Source: Thermobaculum terrenum ATCC BAA-798
GTDB lineage: Bacteria > Chloroflexota > Chloroflexia > Thermobaculales > Thermobaculaceae
Length of the DNA stretch: 64,000 bases
Direction: 5' to 3'
Assembly: GCF_000025005.1 (NCBI RefSeq)
Contig: NC_013526.1
Location: forward strand, 434,001 to 498,000
Of the stretch, positions 15,564 through 23,374 are shown one piece after another. The notes beneath the pieces were generated by a model, which saw only the letters and a list, made by a program, of their open reading frames with translations, did not search any database and was not told the DNA's origin. Positions within the stretch are counted from its first letter, which is position 1. Each line of letters starts with the position of its first letter. Both the position numbers and the translations under genes were made by a program.

Positions 15564-17006
15564 TTATTTTCCACCCTCTTGTTCATAAGCTTGCTCCATC
15601 TCTTTCTGCATGTTATCCAATGCCTGTTGCGGAGTTTGAGAGAAGGACATAGCTAAACTTGTGTATTTAGTGAAAATTGTGTTCATGCGTTCATACCAGG
15701 TTGGTGCTGGTATTGGAGCAGTATCTGGGAATTTAGTTAGAGTGTCGTAGAAGACGCTCCAGTGTTTGGGGCCAGTATTTGCATATTGCTTAGCTGTAGC
15801 CAATGATCTGCGTACCGGTGTAGTGTCATTGTTGCTGAGTATATACTGCATTACAGGCTTACTAACCCAGTACTTAATGTACTCCCATGCTAAGTCCTTA
15901 TTCTTGGATTTTTCCATCATAACTAGTCCTGCAGTACCAAATAGATGTCTCTGCGTCTGCCACTTAGGGAAAAACTGGACATCAAATTCGTCTGGCTTCA
16001 TACCAGCGTTATGCAAGCCACCGGCCCAGAAGCCCCCTGCTGGTGTCATTCCTAGCTTGTCACTAGTAAAGAAGCCTTGTAGAAGACCACCACCCCCTGC
16101 ACTTATACTAGGGGTGATGTGTTCCTTAGCCAGCTGCACCATGAAATCTAATGCTTCAACGTTTTCTGGTGTGTTGGCGATAGGTTCTCCCCAACGCCAT
16201 CCGCCACTGCGCCCCTTAGCTGCAGGATTATCAGGATAGAAAGTATCCCATAACCATTGCCCGCCTTGCCATTTATCTTCTTTTAAGAGATTGCTGCGAT
16301 TGTTATAGATCCAGGGAGTCCAACTTCCCCACAATCGAATTACCCAACCATAACCGTAGGGAGCCCCATCCCCACCCAGGGCGGCAATCTTCTTCGCTAT
16401 GTCGTAGAAATCATCCTTGGTCCAATTTCCCCGAGGATACTCAATTCCTGCTTGTGAGAAAAGATTCATATTCAGGAACATGTTAGCAGCGTTGAAGTCA
16501 AATGGAAGTGCATACAAGTGTCCCTGATACATCATTGCCTCGACTAGAGAGGGATGCACGTCTGCAAAGTACTCACGTATCGCTTCCTTGTCTTGCTTGA
16601 CGAATTCGTCTAATGGGTACGCTAATCCTTTGCCGGCAAATAACTGTATGCCTTCAGTAGCTACAGTCATGAGATCTGGAACGCTTCCTGATGCTATTTG
16701 GGTGAGAATCTTAGTAAAATAATCGTTCCAGTCTTTCCCTTGTATAGGAAGAAAGTTGATCTTAACTCCTGGATGGGCTTTCTCGAAGTCCTGTGCTATA
16801 ACCTTTTGGCTATTGGCCACTTGTGTACCGACAAAAGCTATTTGGAGGGTGCCCTGCATTCTAACATGGGTAGCTTGACTGCTCACGGTGGGACTAGAAG
16901 CAGGTTTGGATGTGGACGACATTCCACATCCTGCCATGTATATCCCAGCTGAAGTCAATATAGCATTCCTCATAAAATCTCTACGGCTTATTCTCCTAGT
17001 ATTCAT
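15564..17006 (-). CDS. ABC sugar-binding lipoprotein with Tat-like signal
   Basis: The 480-residue protein begins RRISRRDFMRNAILTSAGIYMAGC, a Tat-like RR motif with lipobox Cys. The mature part has the family-1 solute-binding pattern: GSVPDLMTVATEGIQLFAGKG, YALPFDFNAANMFLNMNLFSQAGI and a C-terminal TPQQALDNMQKEMEQ helix. It starts at ATG 17004-17006 with AGGAGG upstream. A strong promoter and a LacI-type palindrome lie directly ahead. Together with the two permeases it makes an importer without an ATPase; the substrate is probably sucrose or fructo-oligosaccharide, as judged from the GH32 gene next to the regulator. Confidence 0.88.
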   Translation of the reverse strand: MNTRRISRRDFMRNAILTSAGIYMAGCGMSSTSKPASSPTVSSQATHVRMQGTLQIAFVGTQVANSQKVIAQDFEKAHPGVKINFLPIQGKDWNDYFTKILTQIASGSVPDLMTVATEGIQLFAGKGLAYPLDEFVKQDKEAIREYFADVHPSLVEAMMYQGHLYALPFDFNAANMFLNMNLFSQAGIEYPRGNWTKDDFYDIAKKIAALGGDGAPYGYGWVIRLWGSWTPWIYNNRSNLLKEDKWQGGQWLWDTFYPDNPAAKGRSGGWRWGEPIANTPENVEALDFMVQLAKEHITPSISAGGGGLLQGFFTSDKLGMTPAGGFWAGGLHNAGMKPDEFDVQFFPKWQTQRHLFGTAGLVMMEKSKNKDLAWEYIKYWVSKPVMQYILSNNDTTPVRRSLATAKQYANTGPKHWSVFYDTLTKFPDTAPIPAPTWYERMNTIFTKYTSLAMSFSQTPQQALDNMQKEMEQAYEQEGGK

Positions 17007-17021
17007 TCAAAGCGCCTCCTG

Positions 17022-17067
17022 AGTAATCGATTACTGCAAGTATAAATCCTTCCGTAGTCTTCGTCAA
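17022..17067 (-). promoter_or_regulatory. Promoter and LacI-type operator of the importer operon
   Basis: On the minus strand TTGACG (17062-17067) and TATACT (17039-17044) are spaced by exactly 17 bp. The perfect 14-bp palindrome AGTAATCGATTACT (17022-17035), with the central CG typical of LacI operators, covers the expected transcription start. A bound repressor would block initiation. Confidence 0.8.
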
Positions 17068-17111
17068 TAGGTACTACAAAGCCAAGATAAATCAAACTTT
17101 ATGGCGCAATC

Positions 17112-17156
17112 TTGATAAACGAATGCTTTTTAGAGATAATTCAGAAAACGATTGCT
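17112..17156 (+). promoter_or_regulatory. Promoter and second LacI-type operator of the regulator gene
   Basis: TTGATA (17112-17117) and GATAAT (17135-17140) are spaced by 17 bp. At 17143-17156 the sequence AGAAAACGATTGCT matches the palindrome before the importer operon at 11 of 14 positions and overlaps the expected transcription start. Autoregulation of the LacI gene is likely. Confidence 0.65.
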
Positions 17157-17168
17157 ACAGGATGGCCT

Positions 17169-18212
17169 ATGGGAAATGTGAAAATCTCGGACGTCGCTAA
17201 AAAGGCTGGCGTGTCTACGGCTACTGTATCAAGGGTATTATCCGGGAAAACTACTGTTGACCCGATATTGCGGGATAGGGTTTTGAAGGCGGTGGAAGAG
17301 ACTGGATACAAACCTGATAGAGTTGCTCGTAGCTTACGTAAGAGACAATCTAGCATAATTGGGCTTATAATATCCGATATTCAAAATCCTTTCTTTATAT
17401 CTCTGGTCAGGGCAGTTGAAGATGTGGCTCAGAAGCATGGTTATATAGTGATGCTGGGGAATGCTGACGAAGATGAACGGAAAGAGAGAGAATACATACA
17501 AGTTATGATTTCGGAAAGGGTTGCTGGTGTTATAGTATCTCCTAGTAGGGAATACAACGATCCTTGTGAGGATCTTGTTAGGGCGAAGATTCCCTTGGTG
17601 CTGGTTGACAGAAGGGTTCCTGGCTTAGATGTAGATACTATAGTCGTCAATAACACTTGGGCAGCACAACAGCTAGTAATGCACCTTATAGAACATGGAC
17701 ATAGCAGAATAGGAGCTGTTTTAGGAACCTCTATAGTCGCTACCGGAAGGGAACGCCGTGAGGGCTATGTGCAGGCTCTCCTACAGTATGGCTTTCCTAT
17801 TATCCCGAACCTAATTAAAGTGGGCCCTCCACCGCCTAGTGGTGCTAATAGAGAGGATACAGGCTATAGACTTACTATGGAACTACTAAACGCCAAAGAG
17901 AGACCTACAGCTCTTTTTACAGGAACCAACTTACTGACTATAGGTGCACTCAGAGCTATTCAAGAAAAGGGACTGTCTATCCCTGAAGATATAGCATTAG
18001 TTGGCTTTGATGATATAGACTGGATGCCCGTCTATAATCCCAGCATTACAGTAGCAGCTCAGCCTACATATCATATAGGAAGAATAGCCGCTGAAATGCT
18101 AATAGCGCGTATTCAAGGTGATGAGTCACCAGCGCAAGAGATAGTACTTCAGCCAGAAATCAAAATACGGCGCTCATGTGGACAGCATGTAAGTATAAAC
18201 TGTGATAAATAG
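17169..18212 (+). CDS. LacI-family transcriptional regulator
   Basis: The protein has a LacI N-terminal HTH (VKISDVAKKAGVSTATVSRVLSGKTTV) and hinge (KPDRVARSLRKRQSSIIGLI), then a periplasmic-binding-like effector domain ending in a C-terminal region with ALVGFDDIDWMPVYNPSITVAAQP. ATG 17169 is chosen, since the promoter -35 box overlaps the upstream in-frame TTG at 17112 and AGGA precedes the ATG. The gene is divergent from the importer operon and 47 bp upstream of the GH32 gene. It likely represses both sides until a sugar ligand binds. Confidence 0.92.
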   Translation: MGNVKISDVAKKAGVSTATVSRVLSGKTTVDPILRDRVLKAVEETGYKPDRVARSLRKRQSSIIGLIISDIQNPFFISLVRAVEDVAQKHGYIVMLGNADEDERKEREYIQVMISERVAGVIVSPSREYNDPCEDLVRAKIPLVLVDRRVPGLDVDTIVVNNTWAAQQLVMHLIEHGHSRIGAVLGTSIVATGRERREGYVQALLQYGFPIIPNLIKVGPPPPSGANREDTGYRLTMELLNAKERPTALFTGTNLLTIGALRAIQEKGLSIPEDIALVGFDDIDWMPVYNPSITVAAQPTYHIGRIAAEMLIARIQGDESPAQEIVLQPEIKIRRSCGQHVSINCDK

Positions 18213-18259
18213 TGATAATGAAATAAGTTTCCTATTATCTTTCAAGAGGTTTTAGGACT

Positions 18260-19735
18260 TTGCATAATAAATACCCAGATAGTATCAGGAGGGCGGAGGA
18301 GGCTCGCAGGCAGCTGGAGGAGCAGGCCGTGAGATCTCCCTGGCGCCAGCGCTACCACTTCATGCCGCCGGCGGGGTGGATGAACGACCCCAACGGCCTC
18401 ATCCACTACGGGGGGTACTACCACCTGTTCTACCAGCACAACCCCTTCGGGCCGCAGTGGGGCCCTATGCACTGGGGACACGCACGCAGCAGGGACCTCG
18501 TACACTGGGAGCACCTGCCCATCGCCCTGGCGCCGAGCGAGCCCTACGACCTGCACGAGCAGGGAGGATGCTTCTCCGGCAGCGCGGTCGAGTCCGATGG
18601 GCTGCTGTACCTCTTCTACACGGGCTGCACCTTCGAAGATGGCCAGCTGCGGCAGTCCCAGTGTATGGCCTACAGCGACGATGGCGTGACTTTCCACAAG
18701 TACCCCGGCAACCCCGTCGTCCCGGGGCCACCTCCGGATGGTTCGCCGGACTTCCGTGATCCCAAGGTGTGGCGACACGGCGACAGCTGGTACATGGTGG
18801 TGGGCTCCTGCAGGGACGGGCGGGGGAAGGCCCTGCTCTACAGGTCCGGTGACCTAAGAAGGTGGCGCTACGTAGGGGTGATGGCAGAAAGCGATGGCAG
18901 CCTGGGGACGATGTGGGAGTGCCCTGATGTCTTCCCCCTGGAGGATAGATGGGTACTCATGTTCTCCCCGATGGGGATGGGGGAGACTCGAGGGCTCTAC
19001 CTCGTGGGCGACATCGACTACGAGCGCGGCAGGTTCCTCCCGGAGAGGATGGGGGAGATGGATTGTGGCTTCGACTTCTACGCTCCCCAGTCGTTGGCTA
19101 CCCCCGATGGCAGGCGCGTGCTGCTGGGCTGGGCCAACTCCTGGCCCTGGATGCCCTGGTTCTCCACGTTCGGCCCCACGGCCGAGAGCGGTTGGTGCGG
19201 GGCGCTGGCGCTGCCCAGGGAGGTGCACCTGAGGGCAGATGGCACCCTGCGCTTCCCACCCTTGTCCGAGCTGTCCAGCCTTCGCCACGAGCGCTTGTTC
19301 CACGGCAGGATGCTGCTGGATCATGGGCGGTCCCTCGATCTGCCCCCGAGCGACGACGGCTGCATGGAGCTGGAGCTCGAGGTGGATTGGCCGGACGGCT
19401 GGGGAGAGCTGGAGATCGCCCTGCGAGCCACACCGGATGGGGCCCGCCGCACGGTGCTGCTGTGCGCCGCGGACGGAGCCGTGACGCTGGACCGGGACCA
19501 CGCCGATGGCTACCTGCGAGGCAGCAGGTGCGGCTGGCGCCGCCGCAGGGGCACCCTGAAGCTCCGCATATTCGTAGATGCCTCCAGCGTGGAGGTGTTC
19601 GTTGATGAGGGCGACTTGGTGCTCTCCACCAACCTGTATCCTCCGGAAGATGCCCGCCTTACGACCATCACGGCTCGGGAATCCAGGGCTGAGATTCGCA
19701 GATTAAACGCTTGGAGAATGCAACAGGCATGGTGA
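18260..19735 (+). CDS. GH32 beta-fructosidase (invertase/levanase type)
   Basis: The 491-residue protein has all three GH32 catalytic motifs: WMNDPNG with nucleophile Asp43, FRDPKV with Asp167 and the acid/base Glu220 in WECPDVF. The N-terminal five-blade propeller is followed by a C-terminal beta-sandwich from about residue 345 (LRIFVDASSVEVFVDEG). It has no signal peptide, so it acts in the cytosol on imported sucrose or fructans. The start is a TTG at 18260 in AT-rich sequence; the GC-rich composition begins about 25 bp later, so the start region belongs to the island. It follows the LacI gene and is probably co-transcribed with it. Confidence 0.93.
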   Translation: MHNKYPDSIRRAEEARRQLEEQAVRSPWRQRYHFMPPAGWMNDPNGLIHYGGYYHLFYQHNPFGPQWGPMHWGHARSRDLVHWEHLPIALAPSEPYDLHEQGGCFSGSAVESDGLLYLFYTGCTFEDGQLRQSQCMAYSDDGVTFHKYPGNPVVPGPPPDGSPDFRDPKVWRHGDSWYMVVGSCRDGRGKALLYRSGDLRRWRYVGVMAESDGSLGTMWECPDVFPLEDRWVLMFSPMGMGETRGLYLVGDIDYERGRFLPERMGEMDCGFDFYAPQSLATPDGRRVLLGWANSWPWMPWFSTFGPTAESGWCGALALPREVHLRADGTLRFPPLSELSSLRHERLFHGRMLLDHGRSLDLPPSDDGCMELELEVDWPDGWGELEIALRATPDGARRTVLLCAADGAVTLDRDHADGYLRGSRCGWRRRRGTLKLRIFVDASSVEVFVDEGDLVLSTNLYPPEDARLTTITARESRAEIRRLNAWRMQQAW

Positions 19736-19764
19736 TGCCTTCCAGGGGCATCACCATGCCTGTT
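19722..19764 (+). terminator. Long perfect hairpin at the GH32 stop codon
   Basis: An 18-bp perfect inverted repeat (19722-19739 and 19747-19764) with a 7-base loop includes the last codons and the TGA stop of the GH32 gene. It stands between this gene and the convergent phosphatase gene and could act in both directions. There is no long T-tract. Confidence 0.75.
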
Positions 19765-19779
19765 ACCTTCCAGTTAGCT

Positions 19780-21132
19780 CTAGGGCAAGTGTGAGGTCAA
19801 GGTCCTCCAGAAAGCTGCAAGATGGCCCCACCAACCTCTACCAGTTTCAGGCATGCCGTTGGGGCCGAGGCCAAGAGCCTGCTGCAAGACCTCATGCAGG
19901 TGAGTATTCTCATAGTTCCCTACAAGCCTGTCTGCGTACGGACCGTAGGCGCTGACCGGCACGTCCACGGGGGTATGGCCCGTGGTAGTCCAATCGGTCT
20001 TGAAGCGGTAGCTCGACCGTGCCACTTTGAATGGACCATCCTCGCCCGAGATGTTGCCCTTTATCTCCCTGCCGTCCTCGTCTGGATACTTGGGGTCATC
20101 TGGTCCCTCCAGCGTAAGGCCGCAGCACTCGTGGTCGCCCGTAACGAGGACCAGCGTGTCACCGCTCTCCTTGGCGTAATCCAGGGCCACTCCTACCGAC
20201 TTGTCCAGCTCCTGCCCGGCCTTCATCAGCAGCTCGGAGTTGTTGTTGTGCCCCATCTCGTCGATGGCCTCCTGCTCGACGAAGAGGAAGAAGCCTCTGG
20301 GGTTACGGGAGAGGATATCTATGGCCTTCTGGGTCATCTCGGGCAGCGAGACGACGGGAGAGTACACCGCGCCTTCCCCCTCGGGCCTCTGCTGGAACAT
20401 CTCCTCGTTGGCGAACAGCCCCAACACTTTTGGCCCCCGGGCGGCCATGAGCTCCTGGCGGTCGGTGACGTAGGTGTAGCCCAGCCGCTTGGCCTCCCGC
20501 ACGAGGTTGCCTCGATTTCCCTTACTACCCTCCTCTGGGTCCTCCTTTGGATGATCCGGAAAAGCTCCGGGATCGCCCTTGGGGTACCAGTAGTCTTCAC
20601 CACCGCCGAGGATCACGTCCACCTTGGAGCTCTCCAGATACTGGCGGGCGATCTCGCTCTGCTCGTCGCGATCCTCGACGTGGGCCCCGAACGCCGCGGG
20701 AGAGGCGTCGGTCACCTGGCTGGTGGTGACCAGCCCCACCGACTTGCCGGCCTGCTTAGCCTCCTCTAAGAGCGTGGGCCAAGGTTTGCCCTGGGCGTCT
20801 ACGGCTATTGCACCGTTATAGGTCTTGCGTCCTATGGCCCAAGCTGTGGCGCCAGCTGCTGAGTCTGTCACGAAAGTTTTCGGATCCACGGAGTTGGTGC
20901 TCATCATGCCCGTGTATGGGAGCTGGTCCATTGTAAGCCTGCCGTATGGGCCGACTGTCACCAGCTGGATAGCATCGCGCTGGGTGGCTCCCATGCCGTC
21001 GCCCATGAGGAATATCACGCTGCGAGCTCTCACCGGCGAGCGATTCCCCGCGCCTCTGACGATAGCAAGCGGTACGCTCATCACCAACGCGATCGCGAGC
21101 AGGAGATATACAACCTTGGACTTCAACGTCAT
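19780..21132 (-). CDS. phoA: Secreted alkaline phosphatase (PhoA family)
   Basis: The 450-residue protein has an N-terminal signal (residues 1-28, hydrophobic YLLLAIALVMSV). Alkaline phosphatase motifs follow: MGDGMG with metal ligand Asp45, VTDSAAGATA with the nucleophile Ser91, VEQEAIDEMGHNN, a GDHECCG motif and TTGHTPVDVPV. The enzyme frees phosphate from organic esters outside the membrane with Zn2+ and Mg2+. Four TTAA-like elements 11-12 bp apart lie upstream and may be a phosphate-response box. AAAGGAG precedes ATG 21132. It is convergent with the GH32 gene. Confidence 0.92.
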   Translation of the reverse strand: MTLKSKVVYLLLAIALVMSVPLAIVRGAGNRSPVRARSVIFLMGDGMGATQRDAIQLVTVGPYGRLTMDQLPYTGMMSTNSVDPKTFVTDSAAGATAWAIGRKTYNGAIAVDAQGKPWPTLLEEAKQAGKSVGLVTTSQVTDASPAAFGAHVEDRDEQSEIARQYLESSKVDVILGGGEDYWYPKGDPGAFPDHPKEDPEEGSKGNRGNLVREAKRLGYTYVTDRQELMAARGPKVLGLFANEEMFQQRPEGEGAVYSPVVSLPEMTQKAIDILSRNPRGFFLFVEQEAIDEMGHNNNSELLMKAGQELDKSVGVALDYAKESGDTLVLVTGDHECCGLTLEGPDDPKYPDEDGREIKGNISGEDGPFKVARSSYRFKTDWTTTGHTPVDVPVSAYGPYADRLVGNYENTHLHEVLQQALGLGPNGMPETGRGWWGHLAAFWRTLTSHLP

Positions 21133-21199
21133 ATTACAACTCCTTTCTGCTTATACCCGGCTCTGAGTCTTACCTCCACCTAAATATGTTACCCTAGGG

Positions 21200-21239
21200 G
21201 ATTAACGGGGACTTTAGGGCTACATTAAGTCTAGGTTTA
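21200..21239 (-). promoter_or_regulatory. Pho-box-like repeat array before the phosphatase
   Basis: On the minus strand TAAACC (21234-21239), TTAATG (21223-21228), CTAAAG (21212-21217) and TTAATC (21200-21205) start 11, 11 and 12 bp apart. One-turn spacing of TTAA-like elements is how PhoP/PhoB-type response regulators bind. Its position about 70-110 bp upstream of the phosphatase start fits. Confidence 0.45.
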
Positions 21240-21454
21240 CATACTGCAGGCCAGCAGTAGGAACCAATGGAGGTTTGGACTGCGGCTAGATCTGCTCGGC
21301 TTGTTGTGATATTAAGTAAGGCTCGGCAGTAGAGGAGCAAGATATAATCTTTGGTGTAGGATTATCCCACGACTTAAGATCTTTGAGCACCTCTGGTATT
21401 CCTACAATAGGATCTACCATCTAGGGGTCTGCGAGTCATTTATCCAATGTCCGC
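21240..21454. other. Non-coding stretch downstream of nhaA
   Basis: I found no gene or strong signal here. It is moderately AT-rich. It contains a TATAAT at 21342-21347 in AGATATAATC without a paired -35 box that I trust. No terminator hairpin for nhaA was recognised. Confidence 0.4.
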
Positions 21455-22822
21455 CTAGCTAGTGGTAGTAACGGCGGTTGCAGTGGGTCGTGAGATAACC
21501 CTCCGGAGGTACAATAGCCCAAACACTCCTGAGATAAGCGAGCCCACCAGTATGCCCACCTTGGCGTCGTCCAGTAGCCTCTGGTCGTTTCCGAACGCTA
21601 GGGTGGCGATGAAGAGGCTCATCGTGAAGCCTATGCCACCCAGCCAGCCAGCACCGTAGACCATCCTCCAACTAGTGTCTTCTGGAAGGTCGGCCAGCCC
21701 AAGGCGCGCGCTTCCCCAGCTGGCGACGAAGATGCCGATCTGCTTGCCGAGCACGAGGCCGGCGATCACTCCGAGTGTCACAGGACTAAAGAGATCGATC
21801 TGGCCTCCGAGGTGCACCCCCGCGTTGGCCAACGCGAACACGGGCATGATCGCGAACGCCACCCACGGGTGCAGCATGTGGTCCAGCCGCTGCATTGGGG
21901 TCTGCGCACTCTCGGACAGCGCCTGGATCTCGCGGATCGCGGCCTGTTGACCGGCATTGGTCAGGATGCTCTCGCCCTCCTCGCCAGCGGCATCGAACTC
22001 CTCGAGCAGCTCCTTCGTGCGATCCAGGAATTCCTTAGTGTCCACTCGTGTCCTCGCGGGGATCGTCAGTGCCACAAGTACTCCCGAGATGGAGGCGTGC
22101 ACTCCCGACTCCAGGAAGGCCACCCACATGACCAGCCCTAACAGCGCATAGGGTATGGGGTGGCGCACATGCAGGACATTGCACGCCACGAGCAGCAGGA
22201 ACACTACACTAGCAAATAGCAGAGCGCGCAGGGAAGTGTCCTCTGTGTAGAAAAGAGCGATCACTAGCACTGCCCCAATATCGTCGACTATGGCCAGCGC
22301 CGTCAGGAACACCTTCAGCGCGTTGGGGATGCGGCTGCCCAACAGCGACAGCACGCCCAGCGCGAAGGCGATGTCCGTGGCCATAGGGATGCCCCAACCG
22401 TGCGAGCCATTACCGCCCCAGTTGAAGAGGGTGTAGATCGCGGCGGGCGCGAGCATACCGCCAACGGCAGCGGCAATGGGGAGCGAGGCCTGCCGTAAGC
22501 TGGAAAGCTCGCCCACCAGCAGCTCGCGCTTGATCTCTAGCCCCACGACGAAGAAGAAGAGCGCCATCAGCCCGTCGTTGATCCAGTGCAGCAGGTCGAG
22601 CGATAGCTGATAGCCTCCCACCCCCACCACCAGCTTGGTGTGCCAGAAGGCGTCGTAGGTGTGTCCCCAGGGGGAGTTGGCCCACAGCAGCGCGATCACG
22701 GTACAGGCGATCAACAGGATACCACTCGAGCTCTGGGCTCCCATGAAGGCCAGCAGAGGGTACAGAAGTTTCCGTATGGGTTGCTCTCGCTGCACGAAGT
22801 CTTCAGAGGCTGTCTGTCCCAT
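21455..22822 (-). CDS. nhaA: Na+/H+ antiporter NhaA
   Basis: The protein has about 12 hydrophobic spans and NhaA hallmarks: GLMALFFFVVGLEIKRELLVGELSS, IPMATDIAFALGVLSLLG and ALAIVDDIGAVLVIALFYT, whose two adjacent Asp residues correspond to the ion-binding pair. A longer hydrophilic insert (RTRVDTKEFLDRTKELLEEFDAAGEEGES) separates the two halves. It exports Na+ in exchange for H+. ATG 22822 is preferred: GGAGAAGG precedes it, and the promoter -10 box covers the upstream ATG at 22876, which would therefore not be transcribed. Confidence 0.92.
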   Translation of the reverse strand: MGQTASEDFVQREQPIRKLLYPLLAFMGAQSSSGILLIACTVIALLWANSPWGHTYDAFWHTKLVVGVGGYQLSLDLLHWINDGLMALFFFVVGLEIKRELLVGELSSLRQASLPIAAAVGGMLAPAAIYTLFNWGGNGSHGWGIPMATDIAFALGVLSLLGSRIPNALKVFLTALAIVDDIGAVLVIALFYTEDTSLRALLFASVVFLLLVACNVLHVRHPIPYALLGLVMWVAFLESGVHASISGVLVALTIPARTRVDTKEFLDRTKELLEEFDAAGEEGESILTNAGQQAAIREIQALSESAQTPMQRLDHMLHPWVAFAIMPVFALANAGVHLGGQIDLFSPVTLGVIAGLVLGKQIGIFVASWGSARLGLADLPEDTSWRMVYGAGWLGGIGFTMSLFIATLAFGNDQRLLDDAKVGILVGSLISGVFGLLYLRRVISRPTATAVTTTS

Positions 22823-22873
22823 CGCCTTCTCCCGGGGTCGTGATTGCTCAGTAAGTTCTCCCTGAAAGGGCAT

Positions 22874-22901
22874 CATATATGAGGATAATAATCGGTGTCA
22901 A
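22874..22901 (-). promoter_or_regulatory. Sigma70-type promoter of nhaA
   Basis: On the minus strand TTGACA (22896-22901, perfect -35) and TATATG (22874-22879) are spaced by 16 bp. The transcription start would fall near 22867. Confidence 0.6.
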
Positions 22902-22943
22902 ATTTGCCTTTGAGGGGCGTTTCGTAGTACAACAGAAGCCGGA

Positions 22944-22955
22944 TTAAGTACTTAA
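22944..22955 (+). promoter_or_regulatory. Palindrome upstream of the ASRT-family gene
   Basis: TTAAGTACTTAA is a perfect 12-bp palindrome directly before the AGGAGAAAG ribosome binding site of the gene at 22968. It is a candidate operator. Confidence 0.35.
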
Positions 22956-22967
22956 CAGGAGAAAGCT

Positions 22968-23345
22968 ATGCCAGGGATAGGTCATAAGGTGTGGGCCGTG
23001 CCAGATGGGTACATCCCTTCCTGGAGCCACGGTCCTGAGCCCGACATGGTGAGCCACGAGGCGGTGTGCATTCTCAATACTGGCGATGAGGACGCGCACC
23101 TCGAGCTCACAGTCTACTTCTCGGACCGTGAGCCGGTTGGTCCTTACCGGATCGTGGCGCCCGCAAGGCGTACGATTCACCTCCGCCTTAACGATCTGCA
23201 AGAGCCCGAGCCCATACCTGTGGGCAAGGAGTACGCGCTGGTGGTGCGCTCGGACGTACCGGTGGTCGTGCAGCACTCGCGCCTGGACACCCGGCAGGCG
23301 GAGAACACCCTCATGACCACCATGGCTTTCCCCGTATCCGAGTAA
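22968..23345 (+). CDS. ASRT-family protein (sensory rhodopsin transducer fold)
   Basis: The 125-residue protein resembles Anabaena sensory rhodopsin transducer over nearly its full length: GYIPSWSHGPEPDMVSHEAVCILNTGDEDAH, YFSDREPVGPYRIVAPARRTIH and VPVVVQHSRLDTRQAEN. That fold is a tetrameric beta-sandwich. In organisms without rhodopsin the family is thought to bind sugars, and members lie in carbohydrate operons. No rhodopsin gene is in this window. A dehydrogenase gene follows 30 bp later, so a role in sensing or handling a sugar is favoured. It has no signal peptide. Confidence 0.85.
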   Translation: MPGIGHKVWAVPDGYIPSWSHGPEPDMVSHEAVCILNTGDEDAHLELTVYFSDREPVGPYRIVAPARRTIHLRLNDLQEPEPIPVGKEYALVVRSDVPVVVQHSRLDTRQAENTLMTTMAFPVSE

Positions 23346-23374
23346 CCTGGTAGCAGCTGTGTGGGAGGGGTAGG

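Larger units (their letters stand above)
13713..18285. other. AT-rich genomic island (sugar importer and LacI regulator)
   Basis: Base composition drops abruptly at the SRPBCC stop and recovers about 25 bp into the GH32 gene. By hand count 14461-14520 has 17 G+C of 60, whereas 6121-6180 has 43 of 60. The block holds three minus-strand importer genes and a divergent LacI gene. No transposase, tRNA or flanking repeats were found at its borders. Confidence 0.75.

Noticed and set aside
13713-18285. Phage or transposon as carrier of the AT-rich block
   Set aside because: No integrase, transposase or terminal repeats were seen at the borders.
22823-22876. ATG 22876 as the nhaA start
   Set aside because: It coincides with the -10 box of the likely promoter, so it should not be transcribed.
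22968-23345. Light sensing role of the ASRT-like protein
   Set aside because: No rhodopsin gene is present and the neighbours are sugar enzymes.
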